DNA of 64,000 nucleotides from Streptomyces mangrovi (GTDB lineage: Bacteria; Actinomycetota; Actinomycetes; Streptomycetales; Streptomycetaceae), in the NCBI RefSeq assembly GCF_900114215.1, contig NZ_FOSG01000001.1, forward strand, positions 1 through 64,000, read 5' to 3'. The notes below the pieces were generated by a model. It ran no database searches. It was given only the letters and a program-made list of their open reading frames with translations, and was not told where the DNA came from. This document shows, piece by piece, positions 9,705 to 18,846 of this stretch. Position 1 is the stretch's first letter. Each line of letters starts with the position of its first letter. Made by a program: the position numbers and the translations under genes.

Positions 9705-12700
9705 GCGCGGTCGCTCCTGTCGCCGTACGTCGTGCCGTCCTGGGCGCCGTGGCCGTACGAGCCGCCGTCGTACGTGTCGCCGTACGCGCCGCCGTGCGAG
9801 CCGCCGTCGTACGTGTCGCCGTACGCGCCGCCCTGCGGAGGCCGCCCGCCCTGCACGTACGGGTCGCCCTGGCCGGCGTACTGCTCGTACCGCTGCCCGT
9901 CCCAGCCGTCCCAGCCCTGCTGCTGCGCGTACGAGGGCTGGGGCTGCGGGGCCGGCTCGTACTCCGGTCCGGGTGCCGGTTCCGGCTCGGATCCCGGTTC
10001 GGCCCCCGGCGGCGGACCGTCCGCCGCCTCCTGCGCCGCGCGCAGCCTGCGGGCCCGCCGGCCCTCGCCCTCCACCGGCTGGGCCGGTACCGTCTCGGCC
10101 GCCTCGGGCAGGTCGTCGTCGATCTCCCGGCGACGTCCCGGCAGCGCCATGACCAGCACCACCAGCATCAGGAAGCCCTGCGCCCACACCCATGCGGTGT
10201 GCGTCACGGAAGTCTCGTGGACCAGTTCCAGCCGGCCGCCCTGCGCGGGCAGTTCGAATCCCTGCGCCCAGCCGTCCACGGTGACGGGCTTCAGCGGGCG
10301 CCCGTCCAGCGTGGCCCGCCAGCCGGGGTCGGCGGTGTCGGCGATCCGCAGCACCCGCCCGGCGGGTCCGGCGGGGACGTCGGTGCGCGCCCGGACCGGC
10401 CCGGCCGCGACGGTCACCGCTTCGGCCGCCGCGCCGCCCTTCTCCTTCGGGGGGACGACGGTGATCCGGGCGACCTGGGCGTCCACCCGCCACAGCGCGC
10501 TGCCGTCCTCCTGGCTGAGCCGGGACAGCCCCGGGGTCGCGTCCAGCACCGCGCTCATCTCGCGGGGCGCGCCGTCGCGCACCAGGACGTAGCGGACGGC
10601 GTAGCCGCTGAGCTGCTCGGCCTGGTCGGCGCCGGAGCCCGCGACCAGATTGGCGACGATCTCGTCCAGCCGCCGGTCGCTCCCGGCCTCGCGGGCCGTG
10701 TCACCGTCGCCCAGCCGGGCGCCGGAGCCGCGGACGAGGGTGTACGAGACCCGGGCCGCCGCGGAGGAGGTGCTGTTTCCGGCGTTCCCGGCGCCGGTGT
10801 CCCCGTCGAGGACGAGGGTGCGCGGCCGGTCCCGGGTGCCGCTCTCCTCGGCGACGAACGCCGGGACCTGCACCGGGCTGCGCCGCGACAGCGGTCCGTC
10901 GGCGCCGGCCGCCATCCAGACTGCGGCGGCCACCAGGGGCGCCACGGCGGCCGCGAGGCCGATCAGGGCCGCGACCGGCTGCCGCCAGCCGAAGCTCTGG
11001 GCCGCGACCCGGCCGCGTGCGCCCTCGGCGCCGAGTACGGCCGCGGCCAGCAGGCCCAGGCCGTAGACGAGGGTGGCGGGTCCGGCCCAGCCGGAGCCGC
11101 CGGTGAGCGCGGCGAAGAGCAGGCCGGTCAGGGCGGTGGCCCAGGCGGCCAGGATCGCGGTGCGCCGCTCGGAGCGCAGCAGCGCGGCGAGGGCGGCGAG
11201 CACGACGCCGGCGAAGAGCATCCCGCCCACCGTCCCGGGCCCGCCGGGGTCGAGGGTCAGCAGTCCGGTGGCGGAGGCGCTGCCCTCGCCGTACGGCAGC
11301 CCCGCCTCGCGCAGGAAGGCCGAGGGGCTGGTGAGCAGTTCCAGCGACCACGGCGCCAGCAGCACCATCGGCACCACCAGCAGTACGGCGGCGCGGACCG
11401 CGTACGCCCCGGTGTGGGCGCGCTGCCGGGCCCGCAGGGCCAGTAGGGTCAGCGCGAGTACGGCGGCGACCGGCCAGACGACGGGGGTGAAGGCGGTGGT
11501 GAGGGTGAGCAGCAGCGTCAGGGCCCACACGGGGCGCCAGCCCGGCCGGCCGTCCCCGGTCGTCCGCAGCCCCGAGGCCGCCACCGCGGCCCGGGCCATC
11601 AGCGGCAGGACGATCGCGAGCACGGCGGTGCCGAGCCGGCCGCCCGCCAGGGCGCCGGTGACGGCGGGCAGGAAGGCGTAGGCGACCGCGCCCCAGGCGC
11701 GCAGCAGCCGGGAGCCGACCAGCGGCCGGGAGGCGAAGTAGGCGGTGAGTCCGGCCAGCGGCACCGAGCAGACCAGCAGCAGGGTGAGGGTGAACCCGGT
11801 GCTGCCGAGGAAGACGGTGGCGAGCGTGGCGAGGACCGCCAGGTACGGCGGTGCGGACTCGGCGGCGCCGGTGCCCACCGGCTGCCAGGTCTCCAGGTGG
11901 CGCGACCACAGCTCGGCGGCGGAGCCGGGCGCGGGCAGCAGTGCGCCGCCGGCCAGTGCCCCGCCGCCCAGCAGGTCGCGGCAGGCGGCCAGGGAGGCCA
12001 GGAGGAGCACGGCGAAGAGCACGGGCCCCGGCTTGCGGGCGATCCGCTTCAGCCGGGCGAACTGCTCGACCTCCAGGAAGTCGGCGTCGTCGTCGCCGGG
12101 CCCGGTCTCGACGGCGCCGTGCCGCGCGCCGGAGGAGGCGTCGGGGTCGGAGCGCCGGGCGAGACTGCCCGCCACCTGCTCGGCTGTGGCGCGTACGGTC
12201 GCGCCCGGGGGCGGGAAGAGGGGGCGCAGCTCCGAGTGCGCGACCGCGGGTCTGCCGCGCCTGCGCCGGGCGGCGAGGACGCGTTCGGGGCGCAGGAGGG
12301 TGCCCATGAGCCCCCTGAACTCGTCGAGCGCCTGCCCGGGCACCTTGCCGACCAGATAGGCGAGCATCCTCAGCAGGGTGCCGACGACCAGCCGCAGCAG
12401 GACCCAGGGCAGCTTTTTCCCGGGAGCGTTGACGAGCAGTGTGTAGACCGCGCCCGCCTTGTCCACGCGGTGCGGGCCGGCGACCGAGCGCCCGACGCAG
12501 TCGATGGGCCGCCTCTCCCGGGAGGACGCCTCGGCGTGCCGGACGACGGCGTCGGGCGCGACGAGCACCCGGTACCCGGCGGCCTGGGCCCGCCAGCACA
12601 GGTCCACGTCGTCGCGCATCAGCGGCAGGTAGCGGTCGAAGCCGCCGAGCCGCTCGAAGACGTCGCGCCGTATGAGCATGCCGGCGGTGGAGACGGACAG

Positions 12701-13393
12701 CACCTGCCGCACCTGGTCGTGCTGGCCCTGGTCCTGCTCCCGGCGGTCCAGACCGGTCCAGCGCCGGCCGCTGTCGGCGATGGAGACGCCGACCTCCAGC
12801 AACTGCCGGCGGTTGTACCAGCTGCGCAGCTTGGGGCCGACGACGGCGGCCGACTCGTCGGCGTCGGCGACGCGGAGCAGTTCGGCGAGGGCGTCCGGCG
12901 CGGGCGCGCAGTCGTCGTGCAGCAGCCACAGCCACTGGACGGGTTCGCCGTAGGGCAGTTCGGGCATGTCGTAGGCGTCGTCGCGCCAGGTCCGGGTGAC
13001 CGGGTCCCAGCCGCTGGGCCGCTTCAGGTAGGGCAGGTCCTCGGGGCCGAGGACGGGCGCGGTGCGGGCCGCCTCGCCGACCGCCGCGCCGAAGCCGGTG
13101 CGGCGGGCGAGGTGCAGTACGCGGTCGGGGCCGAGCGCCTCGGCGACCAGCCGCGCGGAGTCGTCGGCGCTGCCGGTGTCGGCGGCGATCACGTCCTGCA
13201 CCGGCCGCTCCTGACCGGTGATCGCGGCCAGGGCGTCGGGCAGCCAGCGCTCGCCGTCGTGGGAGACGAGCACGGCGGTGACGACGTGCCGGGGGAACTC
13301 CGGCGGCCCGCCGGGGTCGGCCTCGGGCCGTGGTGAGGCGAACGCTGCTGTGGCCGCCTCGTACTGGGCCGCCGGGTGACTGTGCACGGACAT
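9701..13393 (-). CDS. Large membrane glycosyltransferase, GT2 domain plus multi-TM domain
   Basis: The 1230-residue protein has an N-terminal GT2 domain (about residues 35-320). It shows VTAVLVSHDGERWLPDAL, the acidic motif WLWLLHDDCAPAPDAL and an acceptor-site motif RDDVDLCWRAQAAGY. It is followed by about a dozen hydrophobic segments (roughly 340-840), a predicted extracellular region to about 1080, a last membrane segment (FLMLVVLVMAL) and a cytoplasmic tail with 13-residue repeats (GGAYGDTYDGGSH). It would transfer sugars for envelope glycan assembly, likely from nucleotide- or lipid-linked donors; the membrane half recalls GT-C type enzymes, but this is inference. The start is the ATG at 13391-13393 with GGAGGG upstream. 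It is coupled to the DUF5719 gene by a 4-base overlap. Confidence 0.88.
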   Translation of the reverse strand: MSVHSHPAAQYEAATAAFASPRPEADPGGPPEFPRHVVTAVLVSHDGERWLPDALAAITGQERPVQDVIAADTGSADDSARLVAEALGPDRVLHLARRTGFGAAVGEAARTAPVLGPEDLPYLKRPSGWDPVTRTWRDDAYDMPELPYGEPVQWLWLLHDDCAPAPDALAELLRVADADESAAVVGPKLRSWYNRRQLLEVGVSIADSGRRWTGLDRREQDQGQHDQVRQVLSVSTAGMLIRRDVFERLGGFDRYLPLMRDDVDLCWRAQAAGYRVLVAPDAVVRHAEASSRERRPIDCVGRSVAGPHRVDKAGAVYTLLVNAPGKKLPWVLLRLVVGTLLRMLAYLVGKVPGQALDEFRGLMGTLLRPERVLAARRRRGRPAVAHSELRPLFPPPGATVRATAEQVAGSLARRSDPDASSGARHGAVETGPGDDDADFLEVEQFARLKRIARKPGPVLFAVLLLASLAACRDLLGGGALAGGALLPAPGSAAELWSRHLETWQPVGTGAAESAPPYLAVLATLATVFLGSTGFTLTLLLVCSVPLAGLTAYFASRPLVGSRLLRAWGAVAYAFLPAVTGALAGGRLGTAVLAIVLPLMARAAVAASGLRTTGDGRPGWRPVWALTLLLTLTTAFTPVVWPVAAVLALTLLALRARQRAHTGAYAVRAAVLLVVPMVLLAPWSLELLTSPSAFLREAGLPYGEGSASATGLLTLDPGGPGTVGGMLFAGVVLAALAALLRSERRTAILAAWATALTGLLFAALTGGSGWAGPATLVYGLGLLAAAVLGAEGARGRVAAQSFGWRQPVAALIGLAAAVAPLVAAAVWMAAGADGPLSRRSPVQVPAFVAEESGTRDRPRTLVLDGDTGAGNAGNSTSSAAARVSYTLVRGSGARLGDGDTAREAGSDRRLDEIVANLVAGSGADQAEQLSGYAVRYVLVRDGAPREMSAVLDATPGLSRLSQEDGSALWRVDAQVARITVVPPKEKGGAAAEAVTVAAGPVRARTDVPAGPAGRVLRIADTADPGWRATLDGRPLKPVTVDGWAQGFELPAQGGRLELVHETSVTHTAWVWAQGFLMLVVLVMALPGRRREIDDDLPEAAETVPAQPVEGEGRRARRLRAAQEAADGPPPGAEPGSEPEPAPGPEYEPAPQPQPSYAQQQGWDGWDGQRYEQYAGQGDPYVQGGRPPQGGAYGDTYDGGSHGGAYGDTYDGGSYGHGAQDGTTYGDRSDRA
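9759..9832 (-). repeat. 39-bp direct repeat in the glycosyltransferase tail
   Basis: Two identical 35-base copies lie at 9759-9793 and 9798-9832, with a 39-base period (13 codons). They encode the repeated AYGDTYDGGS unit. The period is a multiple of three, so copy-number change would keep the frame. Confidence 0.85.
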
Positions 13394-13576
13394 CGGGGTA
13401 GGGGCCCTCCGGCCGGGGTCCGGGGGTCGCCCCCCGGAAGGCTGCTGCGTCGGACTGCTGGAAGTGTGCTGGACGCGGGTGCCGTGCGCTCGGCGGCCGC
13501 GTCGTGGACGGCTCCCCACACTAATGGCTGTACGCGCCCCGGCGTCCGGGGTCCCGGGTACTGGATACCCGCGCAG

Positions 13577-13611
13577 CGATCCGCCCCCGCGCGGTGCGCG
13601 GGGGCGGATCG
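13577..13611 (-). terminator. 16-bp perfect hairpin downstream of whiB
   Basis: Positions 13577-13592 and 13596-13611 pair perfectly with a 3-base loop. It lies 174 bases after the whiB stop codon on the same strand and is the first strong terminator seen. Confidence 0.65.
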
Positions 13612-13669
13612 GGTGCTCTGTGGTCCGTGCGGTGTTCTGTGCCGTTTCGTCCGCCGGTTCCTCGTGTCT

Positions 13670-13713
13670 CTTCTTCTGCCGCTTCTGCCGCTTCTGCTTC
13701 TTCTGCCGCTTCG
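13670..13713. repeat. CTTCTGCCG tandem repeat
   Basis: About four imperfect copies of CTTCTGCCG form a pyrimidine-only-biased tract just downstream of whiB. It is non-coding and has no known function. Confidence 0.7.
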
Positions 13714-13784
13714 TCAGGCGGCCGCACGGCCGGGGTGTTGTGCGAACCTTCGCCGGGAGGGCGGGGACGGGCGGTGTCGGTCCG

Positions 13785-14048
13785 TCAGACGGCGGCCTTC
13801 TTCAGGCGGCGGCGCTCACGCTCCGACAGGCCGCCCCAGATGCCGAAGCGCTCGTCGTTGGCGAGGGCGTACTCGAGGCACTCGGAGCGGACCTCGCAGG
13901 CGAGGCAGACCTTCTTGGCCTCTCTGGTGGAACCGCCCTTCTCCGGAAAGAAGGACTCGGGGTCGGTCTGGGCGCACAACGCGCGCTCCTGCCAGCCGAG
14001 CTCCTCGTCCGCCTCTTCGACCAGCAGTTGTTCGAACAGCTCGGTCAT
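13785..14048 (-). CDS. whiB: WhiB, iron-sulfur sporulation regulator
   Basis: This 87-residue protein is the WhiB needed for the switch from aerial growth to sporulation septation, where it acts together with WhiA. It reads MTELFEQLLVEEADEELGW at the start, then carries the four [4Fe-4S] cysteines in ALCAQTD, KKVCLACEVRSEC, followed by the GIWGGLSERERR turn and a basic KKAAV end. Length and sequence match S. coelicolor WhiB almost throughout. The start is the ATG at 14046-14048. Upstream are a good sigma-70-like promoter (14121-14150) and a GACAC motif. It is transcribed as a single gene. Confidence 0.97.
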   Translation of the reverse strand: MTELFEQLLVEEADEELGWQERALCAQTDPESFFPEKGGSTREAKKVCLACEVRSECLEYALANDERFGIWGGLSERERRRLKKAAV

Positions 14049-14108
14049 GCGCGCCCCTCGTCTGTCTTTACGTCCCCGTGATGCTGTCGTTATCGATCCC
14101 GGCCGAAC

Positions 14109-14150
14109 GACACGAGTGAAATTACAAGTGTGTACATCCACGCGAGTCAA
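14109..14150 (-). promoter_or_regulatory. whiB promoter with a GACAC motif at the predicted start site
   Basis: On the minus strand TTGACT (14145-14150) and TGTAAT (14121-14126) are spaced by 18 bases, a near-consensus vegetative promoter in a locally AT-rich stretch. The predicted transcription start is near 14114, giving a leader of about 65 bases. A GACAC sequence, the core WhiA-binding motif, lies at 14109-14113 right at that point. The GACAC match is only five bases and could be chance. Confidence 0.6.
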
Positions 14151-14871
14151 GCCGAGATCTGCTATTGGGTCCGTTATTCACTCTGCGGAACCAAACCCTT
14201 GCATTAAGTGTTTAAATCATCACAAACCATGACAGCAGGATCGGACATCTCGCCCAACCGACCCTCCCGTCCGGAAGGACGCGCCCGAGACCGGCCGCGT
14301 TGCCCTCCACGCTCCGAAGCGATCTCGATCACACTCTGATCACAGATCCACAACGACGTTTGTACGTGCGGATGTTGCGCCACTTGTCCGCTCCCGGCAC
14401 GCATAAACCTTTCACCGGCCCCGACAACCGGAAGTGGTGAAACTCGCCTGCCAAACGGGCCGTCCGGTTGACGGCCGGTTGACAGCGGAACGAGGTACCC
14501 GTTCTCCTTGGTGTCATGCCAGCGATCCGCTCGTTCAGCCCGGCCCGCCACCGCGGGGCCCTTCGCGCTGCCCGGGCCCGCTGTCGCTGTTGCCTTCGTT
14601 GAGGTCCTGGGTCGAGGTTCCGAGGCTCCCCGGGCCCTGAGGTCCCCCGAGTCCTGAGGTCCACCGGTCTCCGGTGCTCTTGAGGCGCACCGAGTCGCCG
14701 GGACGGCCGGGACCGCCGGTGGCCGGCCGGTGGCGCGGAAGCACCCTTCCGCCGCGGCCTCCCGCTCTCCTCTCCTCTCTCTCCCTCTCGCCTCCCCTTC
14801 CCGGCCCTGGTGCCTCCCCCCGGGCTCCGCTCCTCCCCGCTCCGACCGCGCCCCCAGAGGAACTCTCCACC
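14151..14871. other. Long intergenic region between whiB and cysteine dioxygenase
   Basis: No gene is supported in these 721 bases. The whiB-proximal part (about 14150-14420) is unusually AT-rich for this genome, with ATTAAGTGTTTAAATCATCA near 14205, and probably holds further whiB control sites. Around 14468-14484 there are two tandem TTGAC sequences facing the plus strand. From 14755 to 14830 the plus strand is a pyrimidine-rich tract leading into the cysteine dioxygenase ribosome site. Confidence 0.5.
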
Positions 14872-15405
14872 GTGAACAGTGATGTCGAGATCGCCGGCGA
14901 CCCGCTCGCCGTCCCCCATCTCCTGCCGCCCGTCCCCGAACACCCCTCCACCGTCGCCGGTTTCGCCGGCCTGGCCCGTACGATCGCCGCCGACCGCACC
15001 GCATGGGCCCCGCTGGTGCGGTACGACGCCTCCACCCGCTGGTACCACCGGCTGCGCACCGGGCCCGGCTACGAGGTCTGGCTGCTGAGCTGGGTGCCGG
15101 GCCAGGGCAGCGGACCGCACGGCCACGGCCCCTCCTGCGGGGTCCTCACCGTCCTGGACGGCGAACTGACCGAGCGGACCGCGAGCGGGGAGCGCGCGCT
15201 GGGCGCCGGCGCGCAGCGGGTGTTCGCGCCCGGTTACGTCCACGAGGTCGTCAACGACGCCCTCGAGCCGGCCGTCAGCCTGCACGTGTACTTCCCCGGC
15301 CTCACCGAGATGCCGATGCACGCCCCGCACGCCGTCTCGTGCGCTCCGGCACAGCGGGGCGTCAGCCCGGCAGCGGACGCGCCCCGCAGTCCGCTGCCGG
15401 GCTGA
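14872..15405 (+). CDS. Cysteine dioxygenase family protein
   Basis: The 177-residue cupin protein belongs to the cysteine dioxygenase (type I) family, which oxidises L-cysteine to cysteine sulfinate with a non-haem iron. The three-His iron site is visible as His83 and His85 ([10 protein letters not shown]) and His124 (GYVHEVVN), with a Tyr at 140 near the end of the fold. The GTG start at 14872 is preceded by AGAGGA. A longer frame upstream is Pro/Ser-rich and unlikely to be coding. The gene stands alone between whiB and fbiA, and its stop lies inside a terminator hairpin. Confidence 0.88.
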   Translation: MNSDVEIAGDPLAVPHLLPPVPEHPSTVAGFAGLARTIAADRTAWAPLVRYDASTRWYHRLRTGPGYEVWLLSWVPGQGSGPHGHGPSCGVLTVLDGELTERTASGERALGAGAQRVFAPGYVHEVVNDALEPAVSLHVYFPGLTEMPMHAPHAVSCAPAQRGVSPAADAPRSPLPG

Positions 15406-15411
15406 CGCCCC
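15356..15411 (+). terminator. 22-bp perfect hairpin overlapping the end of the cysteine dioxygenase gene
   Basis: Positions 15356-15377 pair perfectly with 15390-15411 around a 12-base loop. The stop codon at 15403-15405 is inside the right arm, so the last 16 codons encode the hairpin. fbiA begins 38 bases later, so this hairpin separates the two genes. Confidence 0.75.
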
Positions 15412-15449
15412 GGCCGGGCGGGCCGGCTCCGGACTGAGAGACTGTCCGC

Positions 15450-16412
15450 ATGCAGCGCATTGTGGTTCTGGCCGGGGGCATCGGTGGTGCCCGCTTCCTG
15501 CGTGGACTGAAGGAGGCCGCACCCGACGCCGAGATCACGGTCGTCGGCAACACCGGCGACGACATCCACCTGTTCGGCCTCAAGGTCTGCCCGGACCTCG
15601 ACACGGTGATGTACACCCTGGGAGGCGGCATCCACGAGGAGCAGGGCTGGGGCCGCGCGGACGAGACCTTCACCGTGAAGGAGGAGCTGGCGGCGTACGG
15701 TGTCGGCCCCGACTGGTTCGGCCTGGGCGACCGCGACTTCGCCACCCACATCGTGCGCACCCAGATGATCGGCGCCGGCTATCCGCTCAGCGCCGTCACC
15801 GAGGCGCTGTGCGCGCGCTGGCGTCCGGGGGTGCGGCTGCTGCCGATGACCGACGACCGGGTCGAGACCCATGTGGTGATCGAGGCCGAGGACGGCGGCC
15901 GCAAGGCCGTGCACTTCCAGGAGTACTGGGTGCGGCTGCGGGCCTCGGTGCCCGCGCAGGCGGTGCTCCCGGTGGGCGCCGAGCAGGCCAAGCCGGCTCC
16001 TGGCGTGCTGGAGGCCCTCGCGGAGGCGGACGTGGTCCTCTTCCCGCCGTCCAACCCGGTGGTCAGCATCGGCACCATCCTCGCCGTGCCCGGCATCCGC
16101 GAGGCGATCGCCGACGCCGGGGTGCCGGTGGTGGGCCTGTCCCCCGTCATCGGGGGCGCCCCGGTGCGCGGGATGGCCGACAGGATGCTGGCCGCCATCG
16201 GTGTGGAGACCACGGCCGCGGCGGTGGCCGGGCACTACGGGTCCGGGCTGCTGGACGGCTGGCTGGTGGACACCGCCGACTCCGGCGCGGTGCCCGGGGT
16301 GGAGGCGGCGGGCATCCGCTGCCGGGCCGTGCCGCTGCTGATGACGGACGTCGGGGCCACCGCCCGGATGGCGCGCGAGGCGCTCGCCCTCGCCGAGGAG
16401 GTGCGGATGTGA
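15450..16412 (+). CDS. fbiA: FbiA/CofD, 2-phospho-L-lactate/phosphoenolpyruvyl transferase
   Basis: FbiA joins the deazaflavin Fo to a phosphoenolpyruvyl (or lactyl-phosphoryl) group from the GDP- or GTP-derived donor, giving dehydro-F420-0 (F420-0). The 320-residue protein begins with the nucleotide-binding [20 protein letters not shown] and contains [36 protein letters not shown] and the C-terminal [14 protein letters not shown]. All are family signatures. It overlaps fbiB by four bases (GTGA at 16409-16412). The pair sits downstream of whiB as in mycobacteria. Confidence 0.96.
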   Translation: MQRIVVLAGGIGGARFLRGLKEAAPDAEITVVGNTGDDIHLFGLKVCPDLDTVMYTLGGGIHEEQGWGRADETFTVKEELAAYGVGPDWFGLGDRDFATHIVRTQMIGAGYPLSAVTEALCARWRPGVRLLPMTDDRVETHVVIEAEDGGRKAVHFQEYWVRLRASVPAQAVLPVGAEQAKPAPGVLEALAEADVVLFPPSNPVVSIGTILAVPGIREAIADAGVPVVGLSPVIGGAPVRGMADRMLAAIGVETTAAAVAGHYGSGLLDGWLVDTADSGAVPGVEAAGIRCRAVPLLMTDVGATARMAREALALAEEVRM

Positions 16413-17800
16413 CCGGCGCGGACACTCCCCCGGCGTACCGGGTGTGGGCGCTGCCGGGGATTCCCGAAGTGCGGCCCGGCGACGACCTGGTGAAGCTGAT
16501 CGCGGACGCGGCCACCGCCCCGGGTCTGCCCGGTCTGGCCCACGGCGACGTGCTGGTGGTGACGTCGAAGATCGTCAGCAAGGCCGAGGGACGGGTGGTC
16601 GAGGCCACCGACCGGGAGGCCGCGATCGACGCCGAGACCGTACGGGTGGTCGCCCGGCGCGGTCCGGCGCGGATCGTCGAGAGCCGGCACGGCTTCGTGA
16701 TGGCGGCCGCCGGGGTGGACGCCTCCAACACCCCGGCCGGGACGGTGCTGCTGCTGCCCGAGGACCCGGACGCCTCCGCGCGCCGGATCCGCGCGGGCCT
16801 GCGGGCACTGCTGGGCGTGACGGTCGGGGTCGTGGTCACCGACACCTTCGGGCGGCCGTGGCGCACGGGGCAGACCGATGTCGCGATCGGCGCCGCCGGG
16901 GTCCGGGTCCTTCAGGACCTGCGCGGCGGCACCGACATGTACGGCAACCCGCTGGGCGTGACGGTCACGGCCGTCGGCGACGAACTGGCCGGGGCCGGGG
17001 AGCTGGTGAAGGGCAAGGCCGACGGACTGCCGGTCGCGGTGGTGCGGGGCCTGCCGCAGCACGTGCTGTGGGACTCCCCCGAGGAGGGGGCCGACGGCGA
17101 GGACGAGGGCGAGGAGCACGGGGCGGGCGGGGAGAACGCGGAGACCGGAGCCCGGGCGCTGGTCCGCGCGGCGGCCGACGACATGTTCCGCCTGGGCGTC
17201 TCCGAGGCCGTACGGGAGGCGGTGACGCTGCGGCGCACCGTGCGGGAGTTCACCGGCGAGCCGGTGGACGGCGCGGCGGTGCGGCGGGCGGTGGCGGCGG
17301 CGGTCACGGCCCCGGCGCCGCACCACACGACACCGTGGCGCTTCGTCCTGCTGGAGTCGGCCGCCTCCCGCACCCGGCTGCTGGACGCCATGCGGGAGGC
17401 GTGGATCGCCGATCTGCGCGCCGACGGGAAGGGCGAGGAGAGCGTCGCGAAGCGGGTCCGGCGCGGGGACGTGCTGCGGAACGCGCCGTATCTGGTGGTG
17501 CCGTGCCTGGTGACCGAGGGGGCACACGACTATCCGGACGCGCGGCGCTCGGCCGCCGAGCGCGAGATGTTCGTGGTCGCGGCCGGGGCCGGGGTGCAGA
17601 ACCTGCTGGTCGCCCTGGCGGGCGAGGGGCTGGGGTCGGCGTGGGTGTCGTCCACCATGTTCTGCCGCGACGTGGTGCGCGAGGTGCTGGATCTGCCCGG
17701 CGGCTGGGATCCGATGGGCGCGGTGGCCGTGGGCCGTCCCGCCGTCCCGCCGAAGGCGCGCCCGCCGCGACCGGCGGAGGACTTCACCGTCGTCCGCTGA
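16409..17800 (+). CDS. fbiB: FbiB, F420 gamma-glutamyl ligase fused to an FMN reductase domain
   Basis: FbiB has two domains. The N-terminal part (about 1-240) is a CofE-type coenzyme F420-0:L-glutamate ligase, with [39 protein letters not shown] and [17 protein letters not shown]. The C-terminal part (about 265-463) is a nitroreductase-fold FMN domain ([17 protein letters not shown], then [22 protein letters not shown]), which in actinobacteria reduces dehydro-F420-0. The linker near 235-250 is an acidic Glu/Gly/Asp run. The GTG start at 16409 overlaps the fbiA stop, which gives translational coupling. Length (463) is normal. Confidence 0.95.
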   Translation: MTGADTPPAYRVWALPGIPEVRPGDDLVKLIADAATAPGLPGLAHGDVLVVTSKIVSKAEGRVVEATDREAAIDAETVRVVARRGPARIVESRHGFVMAAAGVDASNTPAGTVLLLPEDPDASARRIRAGLRALLGVTVGVVVTDTFGRPWRTGQTDVAIGAAGVRVLQDLRGGTDMYGNPLGVTVTAVGDELAGAGELVKGKADGLPVAVVRGLPQHVLWDSPEEGADGEDEGEEHGAGGENAETGARALVRAAADDMFRLGVSEAVREAVTLRRTVREFTGEPVDGAAVRRAVAAAVTAPAPHHTTPWRFVLLESAASRTRLLDAMREAWIADLRADGKGEESVAKRVRRGDVLRNAPYLVVPCLVTEGAHDYPDARRSAAEREMFVVAAGAGVQNLLVALAGEGLGSAWVSSTMFCRDVVREVLDLPGGWDPMGAVAVGRPAVPPKARPPRPAEDFTVVR

Positions 17801-17825
17801 CGCGCTGCTTCGGGAGCGGAAGCGG

Positions 17826-18830
17826 TCACAGGCGTGCGATGTCGCCGCGGGGGAAGCGCGGCGCGCGGCGGGGCGGGGTGCGGCCGGTGGCCAGGATCAG
17901 CCGTGTGGCGCGGTGGCGCTGGCCCGCGTAGGGGGCGAGCAGTTCCAGCATCCGCGCGTCGTCACCGTCGCGCGCGCCGGTGAGCGCGTGGACCACGATC
18001 CCCGGCAGGTGCAGGTCGCCGACCGTCACCGCGTCCGCCGCGCCGCTGACGCGCTGGAGGGTCTCGGCCGCCGTCCACGGGCCGATGCCGGGGATCGCCG
18101 TCAGGCGGGCCACCGCCTCGGCCTCCTCCATGCGCGCGGCCTCCTCCATGCGCCGGGCGCGTGCCACCGCGCGCAGGATCGCCGAGGAGCGCTTGTCGTC
18201 CACCCCGGCCCGGTGCCACTCCCAGGAGGGGATCAGCGCCCAGGTGCGCGGCCCGGGCATCACGTACATGTGCTCCGGCAGCCGGCCGGGCGGGCCCGGC
18301 GCGGGCTCGCCGTGGCGGCGCAGCAGCAGTCGCCAGGCGCGGTACGCCTCGTCCGTGGTGACCTTCTGCTCCAGGATCGAGGGGATCAGCGACTCCAGGA
18401 CCAGTCCGGTGCGCACCAGCCGCAGTCCGGGGTGGCGGCGGTGCGCCTCCGCCACGAGCCGGTGGCGGGGGACGAAGGCCGACGGGTCGTCGCCGGCGCC
18501 GAGCAGCGCCGGGAGGCGGTCGAGGATCCACTCGGCGCCCGGTCCCCACGCCTCGCCCACCACCTCGCCCGCGCCCGCGTCCGGCGCGACGCGCAGTGTG
18601 GCCGGGCCCAGGGGGGTGCGGGTGGCCCGCCAGACCGCGCCGCCGGCCACCCGGTAGGCGGGGTCGTACGGGCCGCGCCGGAGCACCCGCAGATTGCGGC
18701 GCAGGTCGTGCGGCCCGAACGGCCGCGGCGGGGCCCAGCGGCGGACGGCGGGGGCGGGATCGGGGCAGGAGCCGGATACGGGGCCGGGGCTGTCGAGGTT
18801 GTCGAGGTCGCCGGGGTCGGAGTCGGTCAC
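17826..18830 (-). CDS. HhH-GPD DNA glycosylase, AlkA-like
   Basis: This 334-residue protein resembles DNA-3-methyladenine glycosylase II (AlkA) proteins, which remove alkylated bases from DNA. The helix-hairpin-helix is visible as LTAIPGIGPWTAAETL with the catalytic Asp likely in the following DAVTVGDLHL segment. The VLESLIPSILEQKVTTDEAYRAWRLL helix pair is typical of the family. The N-terminal 40 residues are Asp/Pro-rich and not conserved. The start is the GTG at 18828-18830; a longer frame overlaps the nucleotidyltransferase gene. It converges with fbiB and lies 16 bases after the nucleotidyltransferase, so both are probably cotranscribed. Confidence 0.85.
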   Translation of the reverse strand: MTDSDPGDLDNLDSPGPVSGSCPDPAPAVRRWAPPRPFGPHDLRRNLRVLRRGPYDPAYRVAGGAVWRATRTPLGPATLRVAPDAGAGEVVGEAWGPGAEWILDRLPALLGAGDDPSAFVPRHRLVAEAHRRHPGLRLVRTGLVLESLIPSILEQKVTTDEAYRAWRLLLRRHGEPAPGPPGRLPEHMYVMPGPRTWALIPSWEWHRAGVDDKRSSAILRAVARARRMEEAARMEEAEAVARLTAIPGIGPWTAAETLQRVSGAADAVTVGDLHLPGIVVHALTGARDGDDARMLELLAPYAGQRHRATRLILATGRTPPRRAPRFPRGDIARL

Positions 18831-18846
18831 GGTTCGGCGCTCCGGG

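Larger units (their letters stand above)
13394..13784. other. Gene-free region between whiB and the glycosyltransferase gene
   Basis: No gene is supported in these 391 bases. They hold the glycosyltransferase promoter region, the whiB terminator hairpin (13577-13611) and a pyrimidine-rich repeat (13670-13713). A possible -10 box TAGTGT lies on the minus strand near 13521 but no clear -35 was seen. Confidence 0.5.

Noticed and set aside
14461..14500. TTGACG/TTGACA boxes on the plus strand upstream of cysteine dioxygenase
   Set aside because: No -10 box at a proper distance was found and the boxes lie 400 bases from the start codon.
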